64,000 nucleotides of DNA from Arenibacter sp. F26102 (GTDB lineage Bacteria; Bacteroidota; Bacteroidia; Flavobacteriales; Flavobacteriaceae), in the NCBI RefSeq assembly GCF_023015865.1, contig NZ_JALKBC010000001.1:310001-374000 (forward strand), given 5' to 3'. This document shows positions 47,084-55,068 of this stretch, in pieces; within the stretch, counting starts at the first letter, position 1; every line of letters starts with the position of its first letter. A program made the translations under genes and the position numbers. The notes under the pieces were generated by a model. It had not been told where the DNA came from. It made no database searches and worked only from the letters and a program-made list of their open reading frames with translations.

Positions 47084-47968
47084 TTATTTATTTAATAAAT
47101 CTGCTAATCTTATTTTTCCTGTAATTGGTTGAGAATTGTCACAGAATATTTCCCATTCTAATATGTTTTCATAATCGAAAGGGTAATTGGTTAGTTTTAT
47201 TTCAGTTAACTTAAATTTCTGTCTAGGCAAAATAGGTTCGTACCTTGAAGGACCGTATTTTTCGCTGACATTACCCATTCCCAAAATTTGTACATCAAGT
47301 ACATCTCTTACTGTGTTGTCAGTGTTTATTTGAAAAGTTTCGTGGTTATAAGAATTATAATATTTTTCCTCACAAATCTTTTTTAATATTCTAAATTTAA
47401 CATTTACATATTTGGCATAAACAGAACCTGAGTTTATTGCATAAATAATGATTTCCTTATGTTGATTTTTGAAGCTAAAATCTAAAGAGATTACAGGGTT
47501 TTTAGTTCTATTTAGAATATCCCTAACTTCATAGTCATACATTGCTGTAGATTGGAAGTTAAAACGTTTATAGTATCTTTTATCATCTGCTTGATGGGCG
47601 GTATTACTTTTTTTGACTACAACAACATAAACAACTTTATTGGGTTCAATATCGATTGGATAGATTTTAAAATCATTTAATCTCGGTCGAATCTTACTTT
47701 GAATTATTTGCTCTAACCATTCATTAGAAAACTGTTTTCGGTCAATTGGGTCAATTTCTTTTGGAAGGTGGTTATTGTTATCCTCTGCAATTCCATAAAT
47801 AATAATTCCACCATCAGAATTCGCAAGAGAACTGACGTCTTTGGAAATTTCTGTTGTTTTATTATTTTGTTTCCCAAATGCCCCAGAAGATTTATATTCA
47901 AGATTAAGACTTTCCTCAACTTTATTTTCAATGAGAGAATTTAGATATTCTAAATTGTATTCAGTCAA
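47084..47968 (-). CDS. AlbA_2/Schlafen-type putative DNA- or RNA-binding protein
   Basis: A 294-residue protein. Residues 10-130 form an AlbA_2 (Schlafen AAA_4-like) domain: SLNLEYKSSGAFGKQNNKTTEISKDVSSLANSDGGIIIYGIAEDNN, with the conserved E-x-K and the N-x-x-GG turn. The C-terminal half (150-294) is beta-rich and unlike the usual winged-helix tail. The start is TTG at 47968, since no ATG lies between the upstream stop and the domain. In bacteria such proteins occur as regulators and in defence loci. It lies between two small genes within a repeat-bounded unit. Confidence 0.8.
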   Translation of the reverse strand: MTEYNLEYLNSLIENKVEESLNLEYKSSGAFGKQNNKTTEISKDVSSLANSDGGIIIYGIAEDNNNHLPKEIDPIDRKQFSNEWLEQIIQSKIRPRLNDFKIYPIDIEPNKVVYVVVVKKSNTAHQADDKRYYKRFNFQSTAMYDYEVRDILNRTKNPVISLDFSFKNQHKEIIIYAINSGSVYAKYVNVKFRILKKICEEKYYNSYNHETFQINTDNTVRDVLDVQILGMGNVSEKYGPSRYEPILPRQKFKLTEIKLTNYPFDYENILEWEIFCDNSQPITGKIRLADLLNK

Positions 47969-47972
47969 ATTA

Positions 47973-48116
47973 TTATGCTTTTTTAATTGATTTTAGAGTG
48001 TATTTATCATATGCCATAACATCAAAAAATTTAGATTGACACGTTTTCAACCATTTCTTGTAAATCAACCCACCATTCATAAAAATGTAAAGTTCATTTT
48101 CTTTTGTAAATACCAT
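47973..48116 (-). CDS. 47-residue hypothetical protein upstream of the AlbA_2 gene
   Basis: A short frame with a proper ATG (MVFTKENELYIFMNGGLIYKKWLKTCQSKFFDVMAYDKYTLKSIKKA). The composition is protein-like, with regular hydrophobic and aromatic residues suggesting a small beta-sheet. It ends 4 nt before the AlbA_2 start on the same strand, and its start lies 11 nt inside the cassette-end repeat at 48127, so it fits the boundaries of the unit. No family is recognised; it could also be a leader peptide. Confidence 0.45.
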   Translation of the reverse strand: MVFTKENELYIFMNGGLIYKKWLKTCQSKFFDVMAYDKYTLKSIKKA

Positions 48117-48126
48117 TCGGTTTTAT

Positions 48127-48266
48127 TGTTTACAACGTTTTGTGTATGAGGCGTTGGGTGTCTCGGCGCAAGACATCAAAAATACAAAACTCCGCTGAAA
48201 ATCCGGAAGGATTTTCCAAAGTAGTTCTGACCAAACAATGGCTTATAGGACACTGTGTTAGCAATA
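48127..48266. repeat. Cassette-separating palindromic element E1 (140 nt)
   Basis: An imperfect palindrome between the AlbA_2 operon and the frameshifted gene. Its outer ends are TGTTTACAAC and GTTAGCAATA; its arms (AACGTTTTGTGTATGAGGCG and the complement of CTTATAGGACACTGTGTT) pair loosely. The centre holds a perfect 8-bp hairpin GAAAATCC / GGATTTTC (48197-48216) shared with E2. Confidence 0.65.
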
Positions 48267-48485
48267 GCCGGTTATCTTTAAACAAAGGAAAAAATTTAGA
48301 ATAGTAAAGAAAAAATTGAATGGATTTTTTATATTTGTGTAAGGTGTTTTTGGTATGCCTGCTCGTTCGTGCGAAGATTTCATCAACCAATAATTAGATA
48401 ATATAACCTTCAGAGCTTATTATCCGACCATAGTATACGAACGCAAAATTTCAGGATAATAGACTTTCAACTAAAGGATTATATT

Positions 48486-48942
48486 ATGAACACTATTGAC
48501 TACTTCAAACTTCAAGCAAAAAATCTACACAGAGATTTCAAGACCCAAACTCTTCTTGTTGAGAAAACTATAGCTGGTTTTCAGTACGAGTATTCTCCGA
48601 AGTATTTTCAAATTTATGATATCATTTCGGACTTTGATATCAGACGAGGAAAAATTTAGCCTCATGAACGCACAGCATGTAATCGCCAATATTGCAGGCT
48701 TTGATAAATGGGGTACTCTGATAAAAGTATCGGCGTCAGAATTGGAACTTGCGAAATTATTATTTGAGCATCAAGATAAAATTGATTTGATTTCATGGAA
48801 TTTTTATATTGGCGACGCACAATCTATGAATGAAGACGAACTCGCCGCAGAGATTCAAGTAGAAATATTCAAACAAGTTGTTATTGAAGATAATATTTTT
48901 GAAATGGTAATAGATAGTTATCTTATAAAGGGTGACTATTGA
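48486..48942 (+). pseudogene. Frameshifted gene of an uncharacterised family
   Basis: The first frame reads MNTIDYFKLQAKNLHRDF... from the ATG at 48486 to a TAG at about 48657. The second frame continues with DEEKFSLMNAQHVIANIAGFDKWGTLIKVSASELELAKLLFEHQ to 48942. Removing one A near 48643 joins them smoothly as ...DFDIDEEKFSLMNAQH. I recall this N-terminal pattern in short bacterial proteins of unknown function but cannot name a family. The gene is on the opposite strand to its neighbours. A sequencing error is the alternative. The 220 bases between E1 and the ATG show no other gene. Confidence 0.7.
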
Positions 48943-48993
48943 TAATTGCTCCGATTTAATGATATGCTCAATGTTATCGTCGTTGTAGGGTGT

Positions 48994-49132
48994 TACTGCT
49001 AACGGTTTGTGTATGGTTAGTTACGAGTGTCGCGCAACTAATTAAGCAAAAGGAAACCGAACCTTAGGGAAATCCGAAGGATTTTCCGTGTAGGGCAGAA
49101 CCGAGCAATTAATTATACACGCTTTTAGCACA
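48994..49132. repeat. Cassette-separating palindromic element E2 (139 nt)
   Basis: Outer ends TACTGCTAAC and TTAGCACA. Left arm AACGGTTTGTGTATGGTTAG and right arm (complement of CAATTAATTATACACGC) pair well. The central hairpin GGAAATCC / GGATTTTCC is nearly the same as in E1, placing E1 and E2 in one subfamily of equal length. Confidence 0.65.
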
Positions 49133-49137
49133 CGTTT

Positions 49138-49839
49138 TTATTCAACAACCTCAATTTTGACTATAAGGTCATAAGTCGTAATATTCCTTTTTAGAGATGA
49201 AAGTACAATGGAATAATTCTTAAATTTGACTAAGTCGCCAACCTTTTTTCCATTGAGGACTTCCGTATGAGCATCAATTTTGGATACTAATTTCAGCTCA
49301 ATTTCTCCGTTAATTGCTTCTATAGAGTTATTGAGTGTGACTATCAAATTCCCATTAAATACTTCAACAGGTCTAAATGATTGAAGATAAATTTTATTAT
49401 TATTTAAATCTTCTGAACTAGCGGGTTTTTTCTCATTTGAAGCTTTTTCTTTTATAAGTTCTTCAGTATTTTTTTTTGATTCTTTTAGGCCATCATTTGG
49501 ATTTGTATTTTCAGTTATAAACCAAACAATTATGCCTACAAATATTGGAATTATGACCAAGTTCCAAGAACTGACAAAAAAGTATTTAATTTGACTTTGC
49601 CAATTACTCCCTTTATTTTGCTTTTTCAACCATTTTTCAAATCCACCCAATTCGACTGCATTGTAACCTTCTTTTGTTAATTGCCATGATTTACTGCCGT
49701 GTCTTTCAATTAAACTAAAAGCTCTTAGCTTATCTTTTGCCTTGAACCTTCTTGGTGAATCATTTTTTGAAAATGCGATCCAACGATTCTTATCGATGTA
49801 TTCTAAAATTTCATTAATATCTTTATTTAACTGAGTCAT
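49138..49839 (-). CDS. Membrane protein with N-terminal winged-helix-like domain, unknown function
   Basis: A 233-residue protein. Residues 1-70 resemble a small winged helix (KAKDKLRAFSLIERHGSKSWQLTKEGYNAVELGG). One membrane helix spans about 92-109 (WNLVIIPIFVGIIVWFIT). A Lys/Glu/Ser-rich linker (110-145) leads to a beta-rich C-terminal domain (150-233). This layout suits a membrane-tethered sensor or effector of a defence or stress cassette, but no known family is recognised. It is a single gene bounded by TTAGCACA at 49125 and TGTGCTAA at 49847. Confidence 0.65.
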   Translation of the reverse strand: MTQLNKDINEILEYIDKNRWIAFSKNDSPRRFKAKDKLRAFSLIERHGSKSWQLTKEGYNAVELGGFEKWLKKQNKGSNWQSQIKYFFVSSWNLVIIPIFVGIIVWFITENTNPNDGLKESKKNTEELIKEKASNEKKPASSEDLNNNKIYLQSFRPVEVFNGNLIVTLNNSIEAINGEIELKLVSKIDAHTEVLNGKKVGDLVKFKNYSIVLSSLKRNITTYDLIVKIEVVE

Positions 49840-49846
49840 GCAAATA

Positions 49847-50051
49847 TGTGCTAACGGTCTAGTAAATGAAAAGTAGGGCGGTTGTAAGCAATACTTTTCG
49901 GATTAAACTGAAGCCGAATTTTTAAATTTTGTTAATTATCTTTTCTCTTTTTAATTATGCCAAATTTAAAGATTTGGCAACCTCGTAAATATGCCAAAAC
50001 ATAGGGTTTAGAACTTACTTGCCCTATTTTTTTATACATTGTTATGCCCAG
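49847..50051. repeat. Cassette-separating palindromic element E3 (205 nt)
   Basis: Outer ends TGTGCTAACGG and GTTATGCCCAG. The arms pair through AAAAGTAGGGC and GCCCTATTTTT. The core at 49913-49978 starts GCCGAATTTTTAAATTTT and ends in a GCCAAATTTAAAGATTTGGC hairpin; the same core occurs in E4 and at 55638. Confidence 0.7.
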
Positions 50052-50055
50052 TAAT

Positions 50056-51138
50056 TTAGCGCATCATATATTTATAATTAAACTCTTTTTTATCCATTTT
50101 TAAATAATTATTAAATAATTCTTTCTTTTCGTCTGGCCAATTTTTGGAGTGTTGTTTTATTAATTTCGGATAATAATCTTTACTTAAATCATAAATCAAA
50201 AGCTCTTTCTCAATTTGTGACAAAGCTCTTTTAGCTAATTCTTTGTCAAGTGATAGTAAAGTTCGTTTAGCAATTGGTTCTGCAACCCAGGCTCCTGAAT
50301 CCGTCATTTTAATTAAGGCATTCAAGTATCTATCGATTAAAGCCTCTGGTATAGTTTCTTGTATTTTAATTAAGCAAGCAGTTATTTTATTTACTTCCAC
50401 AAATTGATTTTGCTCTAAAATTCCGATAAGTTCTGTGAAAAATGCTATTCTTAATCCTTCATCCGTAGTTTTTAAAATGTCTATAGGAACATTACACATA
50501 AAATCCTTTTTCAAATCAATATCCATTAGAATTGTAATTTTTCTTAGGATTTGTTCTAAAATGACTAAAGATTTCTCACGAAAATTTTCATTCGTGATAA
50601 TAGCAAATAATGAATTTAAAGATTCAATATTATCAAATTCTTCTGTTAGAGTATCAATTACAAAAGCTTGTTCTCTGTCGTTTAATAATTGTAATTTGAG
50701 CGGTATGTTTTCTGGTTTGGATGAGTAATTTTGAGCTAATTCGATTATTACTTTAACCTCTTTTGTCGGCTTGTAAATATTAATCTCAATATTTGAATTA
50801 TTTAGATGTTCCGTATTTAAATTTCTACTTAGTTGACTCGTTACTAATTGGGCTTGTAAAACTCCATTTTCCACAAGTTCATAAACTTTGTCTCGCCGAG
50901 TTTTTAGTTCAATATTGGTAAATTTATTCCCTTTTGGATGTCGATCGTCATAACCTCCAATTTCTTGATGACAGTCAAAACACAATGGTATTCCATTATC
51001 ATCGGTGTTACTTCCTCCATCAGCTTCGGCAATAATATGTGCTGCTTCTATATTTGTTCCGCACGGCTTATAACATAGACAACATATTCTTGCTGACTTT
51101 ATGAACATTCTTGCTTTTGTGTTTGCGTTAAATGGCAT
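50056..51138 (-). CDS. HNH endonuclease-domain protein
   Basis: A 360-residue protein when started at the ATG of 51138 (MPFNANTKARMF). An upstream in-frame codon would extend it into the palindromic element E4, so I reject the longer version. The HNH domain is at residues 15-90: zinc-binding cysteines at about 20, 22, 26, 53 and 56, the EAAHII histidine (34), NGIPLCFDCHQEIGG, and a final HPKG. The remaining 270 residues are mostly helical, HEAT-like, with no named domain. Such HNH proteins often act as stand-alone nucleases in phage defence. It is a single gene in a repeat-bounded unit. Confidence 0.82.
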   Translation of the reverse strand: MPFNANTKARMFIKSARICCLCYKPCGTNIEAAHIIAEADGGSNTDDNGIPLCFDCHQEIGGYDDRHPKGNKFTNIELKTRRDKVYELVENGVLQAQLVTSQLSRNLNTEHLNNSNIEINIYKPTKEVKVIIELAQNYSSKPENIPLKLQLLNDREQAFVIDTLTEEFDNIESLNSLFAIITNENFREKSLVILEQILRKITILMDIDLKKDFMCNVPIDILKTTDEGLRIAFFTELIGILEQNQFVEVNKITACLIKIQETIPEALIDRYLNALIKMTDSGAWVAEPIAKRTLLSLDKELAKRALSQIEKELLIYDLSKDYYPKLIKQHSKNWPDEKKELFNNYLKMDKKEFNYKYMMR

Positions 51139-51153
51139 ATGGTTTGTTCTTAT

Positions 51154-51353
51154 TGGGCACAACGTTTGGCTATGATTAGTACGGGAGTTCAGCGGACTGA
51201 ACTTTCGGATTATCACTTAGCCGAATCTTTATATTTTGATTTATCCTTTTTACTGTAAAGCCAAATCATAAAGATTTGGCGGATTTGTTATGAATCTCTG
51301 AGCTTTTGGTAAAGTACTAAAACCCGTATTAATTAGAGGTTTTGTTGTGCCTA
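51154..51353. repeat. Cassette-separating palindromic element E4 (200 nt)
   Basis: Outer ends TGGGCACAAC (51154-51163) and GTTGTGCCTA (51344-51353); GGCACAAC and GTTGTGCC are perfectly complementary. The next stem is TGATTAGTACGGG with CCCGTATTAATTA. The core at 51220-51280 repeats that of E3 (GCCGAATCTTTATATTTT to GCCAAATCATAAAGATTTGGC). The TAG stop of the following gene lies on its right edge. Confidence 0.75.
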
Positions 51354-53309
51354 GTTTATTATTTTTTTGATTTTTGATATCCAGTCCATTTCTGTTTCAT
51401 TTTTAAAAAATGGGGTCTGATAAATTTCTATATATTTTTCAGCAAATCTAATTTTATTATACCCTTCATTGTCGTTAAAAAAATCTTTTATAACGTCTTT
51501 TTGGCTATCTTTTAGGTCAAAAACAGAATATGAATTCAAAGCGTTTTCACGTACTTCACAAGATTCAATGATGTTTTTAATATTATCATACTCATCAGAA
51601 AATTCAATAAGAGTTTGTTTATATATGAAAGGGCTTAAACAATCTTCTATTTCTGTTGGTGGACTCATTGAGTTTTTATCTACATCAATGAGTTCAGTTC
51701 TTAAATTCTCTTTTTTATTATTCCATAGTCGATAGAAAAATAAATTTTTATTATTGTTTTCATAGTCAACTTCAACTCTTTCAGAGTCGGTATCAATAAG
51801 ACAGATAACTTTACCGTTTATTTTATAATCAGGGTCTTTTATTGGTGATAAAAGGTTGTTGTATAATTTTCTAACTTCCTTAAAAGAACCTAAAGGAAGT
51901 ATTCTGAGCTTGCTATTTTTAATCTCATCTTTAAAAATTATCTCAAAATATATTTTTTCTGAAAGACCTTCACATACTAACCAATTGTATGGCTCATCTT
52001 TTAGAATGGAAAATAAGATTGATTGGACTAAGTCGTTGTAGCTCTTTATATTATAATCAATTGGTAAAGGTCCTTTGTTTTTTTTCTTGTCTTGAGTAAT
52101 CGTTTCTCTGTAATTGTATAAATTGAAAAAATCTGCTGATGTTTCATTTGAAGCGTTTTTTCTAATCGAAGTAGCACTACCATTTAAAACGATAGGTAGA
52201 AATCCATACCAATGTGTTGAGACAATAATTTGATGTTTGTTTTTACTCAAACTAAATAACTTCTCAAATTGGTCGTAACAAGCTGAAATATGTAAAGAAG
52301 CTTCTGGCTCATCTACTGCCAAAATTATATTAGAATCAGTGTTTTGATTCTTGAAAAGAAAAGAATATGCAACATCTATAAGAGCTTTTCTTTTTTCGCC
52401 TGAACTTAATTCGCTTACAGGAATTAATTTTGTCCCAGTTTTTGGCTTTTTATTTAGAACTTTTATTGAAAAGTAGGCTTCTATAATTTTAGAGACTAAA
52501 TCGGGCATTGTAAGGCTATTTTTATGATAACCTTTATATTCGTATTCCTCCAAAATACTTTCCACATCTTTAACAAAACTGTTTAAATCCTTATTAATCT
52601 GTTTAAGGGTACCAGGTTTAATAGCTTTTACAATTTCATCTTGTATGTTTTTATCCATTAGTTTCTGCATTTCTACAGTTTCTAATTTGGTGTAAGTAAA
52701 GACATCCGTTTCAACAGGTATATATAAATAGGAATAATGAGAAATTATGTAGTCATAAAACCCTTTATAGTAACTCTGTATTTCTTCGTCACTAGATTTA
52801 ATAGCAGGGTTTTCCCCGATAAAATCTATATAGTTTTGATAACCACCAAAGTATATTGAATTGTCGTTGTGTTTTTTACCTACAATAAGTAAAAAATAAT
52901 CTTCTGTGTTGTAAGATTTTTTTAATTCAGACTTATGATTATTAAATTCAGAGGAACTTTTAGATTTAGTTTTTAAGTTATTTTTCCAAATAAAACTTGA
53001 AAGTTTTTCAGCTTTCTCATAAAGTTCTTGGTCTGCTGTTTTTGTGTTTTTTAATGTGCTTTTTTTAATCAAAAACACTGGTGCAATATAAGGAAAGTTA
53101 TCACCACCTACTCCTTCATTCTTGGCTTCATTGTTAATAGGCCAATCATTATTTTTTTTGTTTAAGACACAATCAATTGCTTCTAAAACTGAACTCTTTC
53201 CAACACCATTTTCCCCTATCAAACTAGAAAATCCAACTCCTTCTGAAATTGGAATAAAGGTAATTCCTTTATAAATTTTGAAATGTCTTAGAAATATTGA
53301 TGTTATCAT
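51351..53309 (-). CDS. OLD-like ATP-dependent endonuclease (AAA ATPase plus TOPRIM)
   Basis: A 652-residue protein. The ABC/SMC-like ATPase has Walker A GENGVGKSS (32-40), signature LSSGEKRKAL (301-310), Walker B ILAVDEPEASLH (329-340) and switch STHWYG (His 366). The C-terminal TOPRIM nuclease follows with WLVCEGLSEKIYFE (Glu 447) and CLIDTDSE (Asp 506, Asp 508). This is the OLD/GajA architecture. No UvrD-like helicase (GajB) or other partner is adjacent, so it is likely a stand-alone class 1 OLD nuclease, probably for phage defence. It is bounded by the perfect 10-bp inverted repeats at 51344 and 53325. Confidence 0.85.
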   Translation of the reverse strand: MITSIFLRHFKIYKGITFIPISEGVGFSSLIGENGVGKSSVLEAIDCVLNKKNNDWPINNEAKNEGVGGDNFPYIAPVFLIKKSTLKNTKTADQELYEKAEKLSSFIWKNNLKTKSKSSSEFNNHKSELKKSYNTEDYFLLIVGKKHNDNSIYFGGYQNYIDFIGENPAIKSSDEEIQSYYKGFYDYIISHYSYLYIPVETDVFTYTKLETVEMQKLMDKNIQDEIVKAIKPGTLKQINKDLNSFVKDVESILEEYEYKGYHKNSLTMPDLVSKIIEAYFSIKVLNKKPKTGTKLIPVSELSSGEKRKALIDVAYSFLFKNQNTDSNIILAVDEPEASLHISACYDQFEKLFSLSKNKHQIIVSTHWYGFLPIVLNGSATSIRKNASNETSADFFNLYNYRETITQDKKKNKGPLPIDYNIKSYNDLVQSILFSILKDEPYNWLVCEGLSEKIYFEIIFKDEIKNSKLRILPLGSFKEVRKLYNNLLSPIKDPDYKINGKVICLIDTDSERVEVDYENNNKNLFFYRLWNNKKENLRTELIDVDKNSMSPPTEIEDCLSPFIYKQTLIEFSDEYDNIKNIIESCEVRENALNSYSVFDLKDSQKDVIKDFFNDNEGYNKIRFAEKYIEIYQTPFFKNETEMDWISKIKKIIN

Positions 53310-53324
53310 TCAGTTATTTTTAAT

Positions 53325-53407
53325 TAGGCACAACGTACGCATATATGTACCGGTACATATATTCCCATTTTGCCTGGAACGTACCTTAATACATTTGTAT
53401 GTGCGTA
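53325..53407. repeat. Palindromic element E5 at the head of the cassette row
   Basis: It starts with TAGGCACAAC, the exact complement of the GTTGTGCCTA at the far end of the OLD-like gene. It contains a perfect 22-bp palindrome at 53341-53362 (half-site ATATATGTACC), and the arms ACGTACGCATATATGTA and the complement of TACATTTGTATGTGCGTA pair around it. It differs in sequence from E1-E4 and could be a terminal or degraded element. In the remaining gap to 53833 I see only a 9-bp stem TTTTCATGT / ACATGAAAA (53655-53673) and no gene. Confidence 0.55.
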
Positions 53408-53833
53408 AAGTCCTTAAATTTCGTATTAATTTTGCGGATGTAAAGAGGGGGGAGTATTACAACCGAGAGCTTGTTATAAGTCTTCTAAGGTAGGAAATAT
53501 TAGGAACTGTATTTGCTTAATCGATAAAGGTCGGTTATATCCGTTGTATGGGATTTTTTTGTTAGTTTAGAATGTGCATTCGCCTTATACAATTACGAAA
53601 ATAAATTTGCTATTTGATTGTTCCCGGACTACCCCTGTTTTCATTTTTCCACTATTTTCATGTTACATGAAAAAGCTAACTAATTGAAAATAGAGCATGG
53701 AGACAATAGCCATTGCAAGAAAAGCACTTTACGATTTAATTTTGGGAAAAAGGTCTGCGAAATGTAGTACAACAAATTAATGTTAAATCACATAAACTGA
53801 AAAAAATATGTGCGGAGGACTTATTCTGATTAT

Positions 53834-55054
53834 TTAACTTGATGGTTGTAACAGCACTTCAAGTGCCTTATCCACAATATCAGTATCTAATTCTTTCAAG
53901 TATGCTTGGGTAACACCCAGATTTTGGTGGCCCAGGGATTCACTGATCACATCAGTAGCCACACCCTTTTGTTTGAGGCAATTTGCAAAACTATGCCGGG
54001 CCACATAACTGCTAACATTTTTGGTGATATTGCACAGTTTAGCTACTTCCTTGAGCTCTATATTATAAATCCCCAACATTTTATGCTTCCGATCAGCAAG
54101 TTGGGTGGGGGTATAGTCTTCGCGAAAAAGCAGGGGAAGTACATATTTGTTGCCATAACCATGTTCTCGATAATAGTCCAATATTTTCTGAACAGGGGGC
54201 ATAATGGCTATGGAGAAGTTTCCTTTGGTCTTCGCTCTGGTGTAATAGATGACATTAGCTTCTACATCTTTCCATTCCAAGCACATCATATCCGCAAAGT
54301 TCATTCCCCTGGTATAGAAGCTAAAAACAAAGTAATTTCTGGTATTGATTAAATGTGGGTAATCAAACAGATCTAAATTGATGATGCGGATGATCTCTTC
54401 ATAATCCAATGCACGTTTAAAACCTTTGCCTCTTAGCCTTGATATTTTATAGGTTTTAAATGGATATAGATTTTCCTTGATTACACCACGCGCTATAGCT
54501 TTGTTAAACAACGCTCTTATGGCACGCATTTTTACACCAACGCCACCATCAGTGCCGCCTCTAGATCGAAGGAAGGCATCATACTTACTTAAAAAAGCAG
54601 AATTTACCTCTCTAAAATTTAGTTTCTTGATTTTATGAAAAATTTGAATTGAAGTTTTAGCATCTTTATAGGATTTAGCGTTTCCTATACGTCCTGCATA
54701 GGTCATTTCTCCAATAATCTCATCAAAAAAGGCAAATACATCATTTTTTACTGGGTTGAATGTAACCCTATATCTAGTATCAAATTCCTGGATAGTGTAG
54801 TCTGGATTTTCAATTTCTAAATCCGTTATAATTTGATAGGCTCTTTCCTTAAACTTTACAAGTAGGCGGTTATATTGCACAGAGTTCAAATTCCTTTTAT
54901 TGAAATTTCCGGTTGCTTCCACCCATTCACTCAACTTTGCACTGAACGGTGTTTTATAATGTCTGCATTGTCTTTCTTTTGTAATACGCAAACAAACGGG
55001 ATAGGTTCCATCCGACAACAACTTTTTTTTGAGAACTATTTTGAGTGTAATCAT
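53834..55054 (-). CDS. int: Tyrosine site-specific integrase of the island
   Basis: A 406-residue recombinase of the Bacteroidota type. The N-terminal arm-binding domain (MITLKIVLKKKLLSDGTYPVCLRITKERQC) is followed by a SAM-like core-binding domain (about 105-195) and the catalytic domain. Catalytic residues are Arg 249 (YTRGMNFADM), Lys about 276, Arg 353 (YVARHSF, with Tyr in place of the first His of HxxR), His 376 (LGH) and the nucleophile Tyr 385. It ends the island next to attR, and GGGACAAC repeats begin 15 bases upstream of its start. Confidence 0.94.
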   Translation of the reverse strand: MITLKIVLKKKLLSDGTYPVCLRITKERQCRHYKTPFSAKLSEWVEATGNFNKRNLNSVQYNRLLVKFKERAYQIITDLEIENPDYTIQEFDTRYRVTFNPVKNDVFAFFDEIIGEMTYAGRIGNAKSYKDAKTSIQIFHKIKKLNFREVNSAFLSKYDAFLRSRGGTDGGVGVKMRAIRALFNKAIARGVIKENLYPFKTYKISRLRGKGFKRALDYEEIIRIINLDLFDYPHLINTRNYFVFSFYTRGMNFADMMCLEWKDVEANVIYYTRAKTKGNFSIAIMPPVQKILDYYREHGYGNKYVLPLLFREDYTPTQLADRKHKMLGIYNIELKEVAKLCNITKNVSSYVARHSFANCLKQKGVATDVISESLGHQNLGVTQAYLKELDTDIVDKALEVLLQPSS

Positions 55055-55068
55055 ATTTTATATATTTT

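Noticed and set aside
48130-48390. 86-codon minus-strand frame
   Set aside because: It runs through the palindromic element E1 and reads its hairpin, so it is a by-product of the repeat.
51139-51216. 26-codon N-terminal extension of the HNH gene
   Set aside because: It would start inside the palindromic element E4, and the ATG at 51138 gives a normal domain start.
51351-53309. Gabija system
   Set aside because: A GajA-like architecture is present, but no GajB-type helicase is next to it.
46859-53407. Repeats as a CRISPR array
   Set aside because: The repeats are few, long, imperfect and separated by whole genes; there are no regular spacers and no cas genes.
53278-53493. 71-codon plus-strand frame
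   Set aside because: It reads through the end of the OLD-like gene in antisense and the 22-bp palindrome, with low-complexity composition.
53698-53781. 27-codon frame upstream of the integrase stop
   Set aside because: Too short, with no conserved pattern and no link to neighbours.
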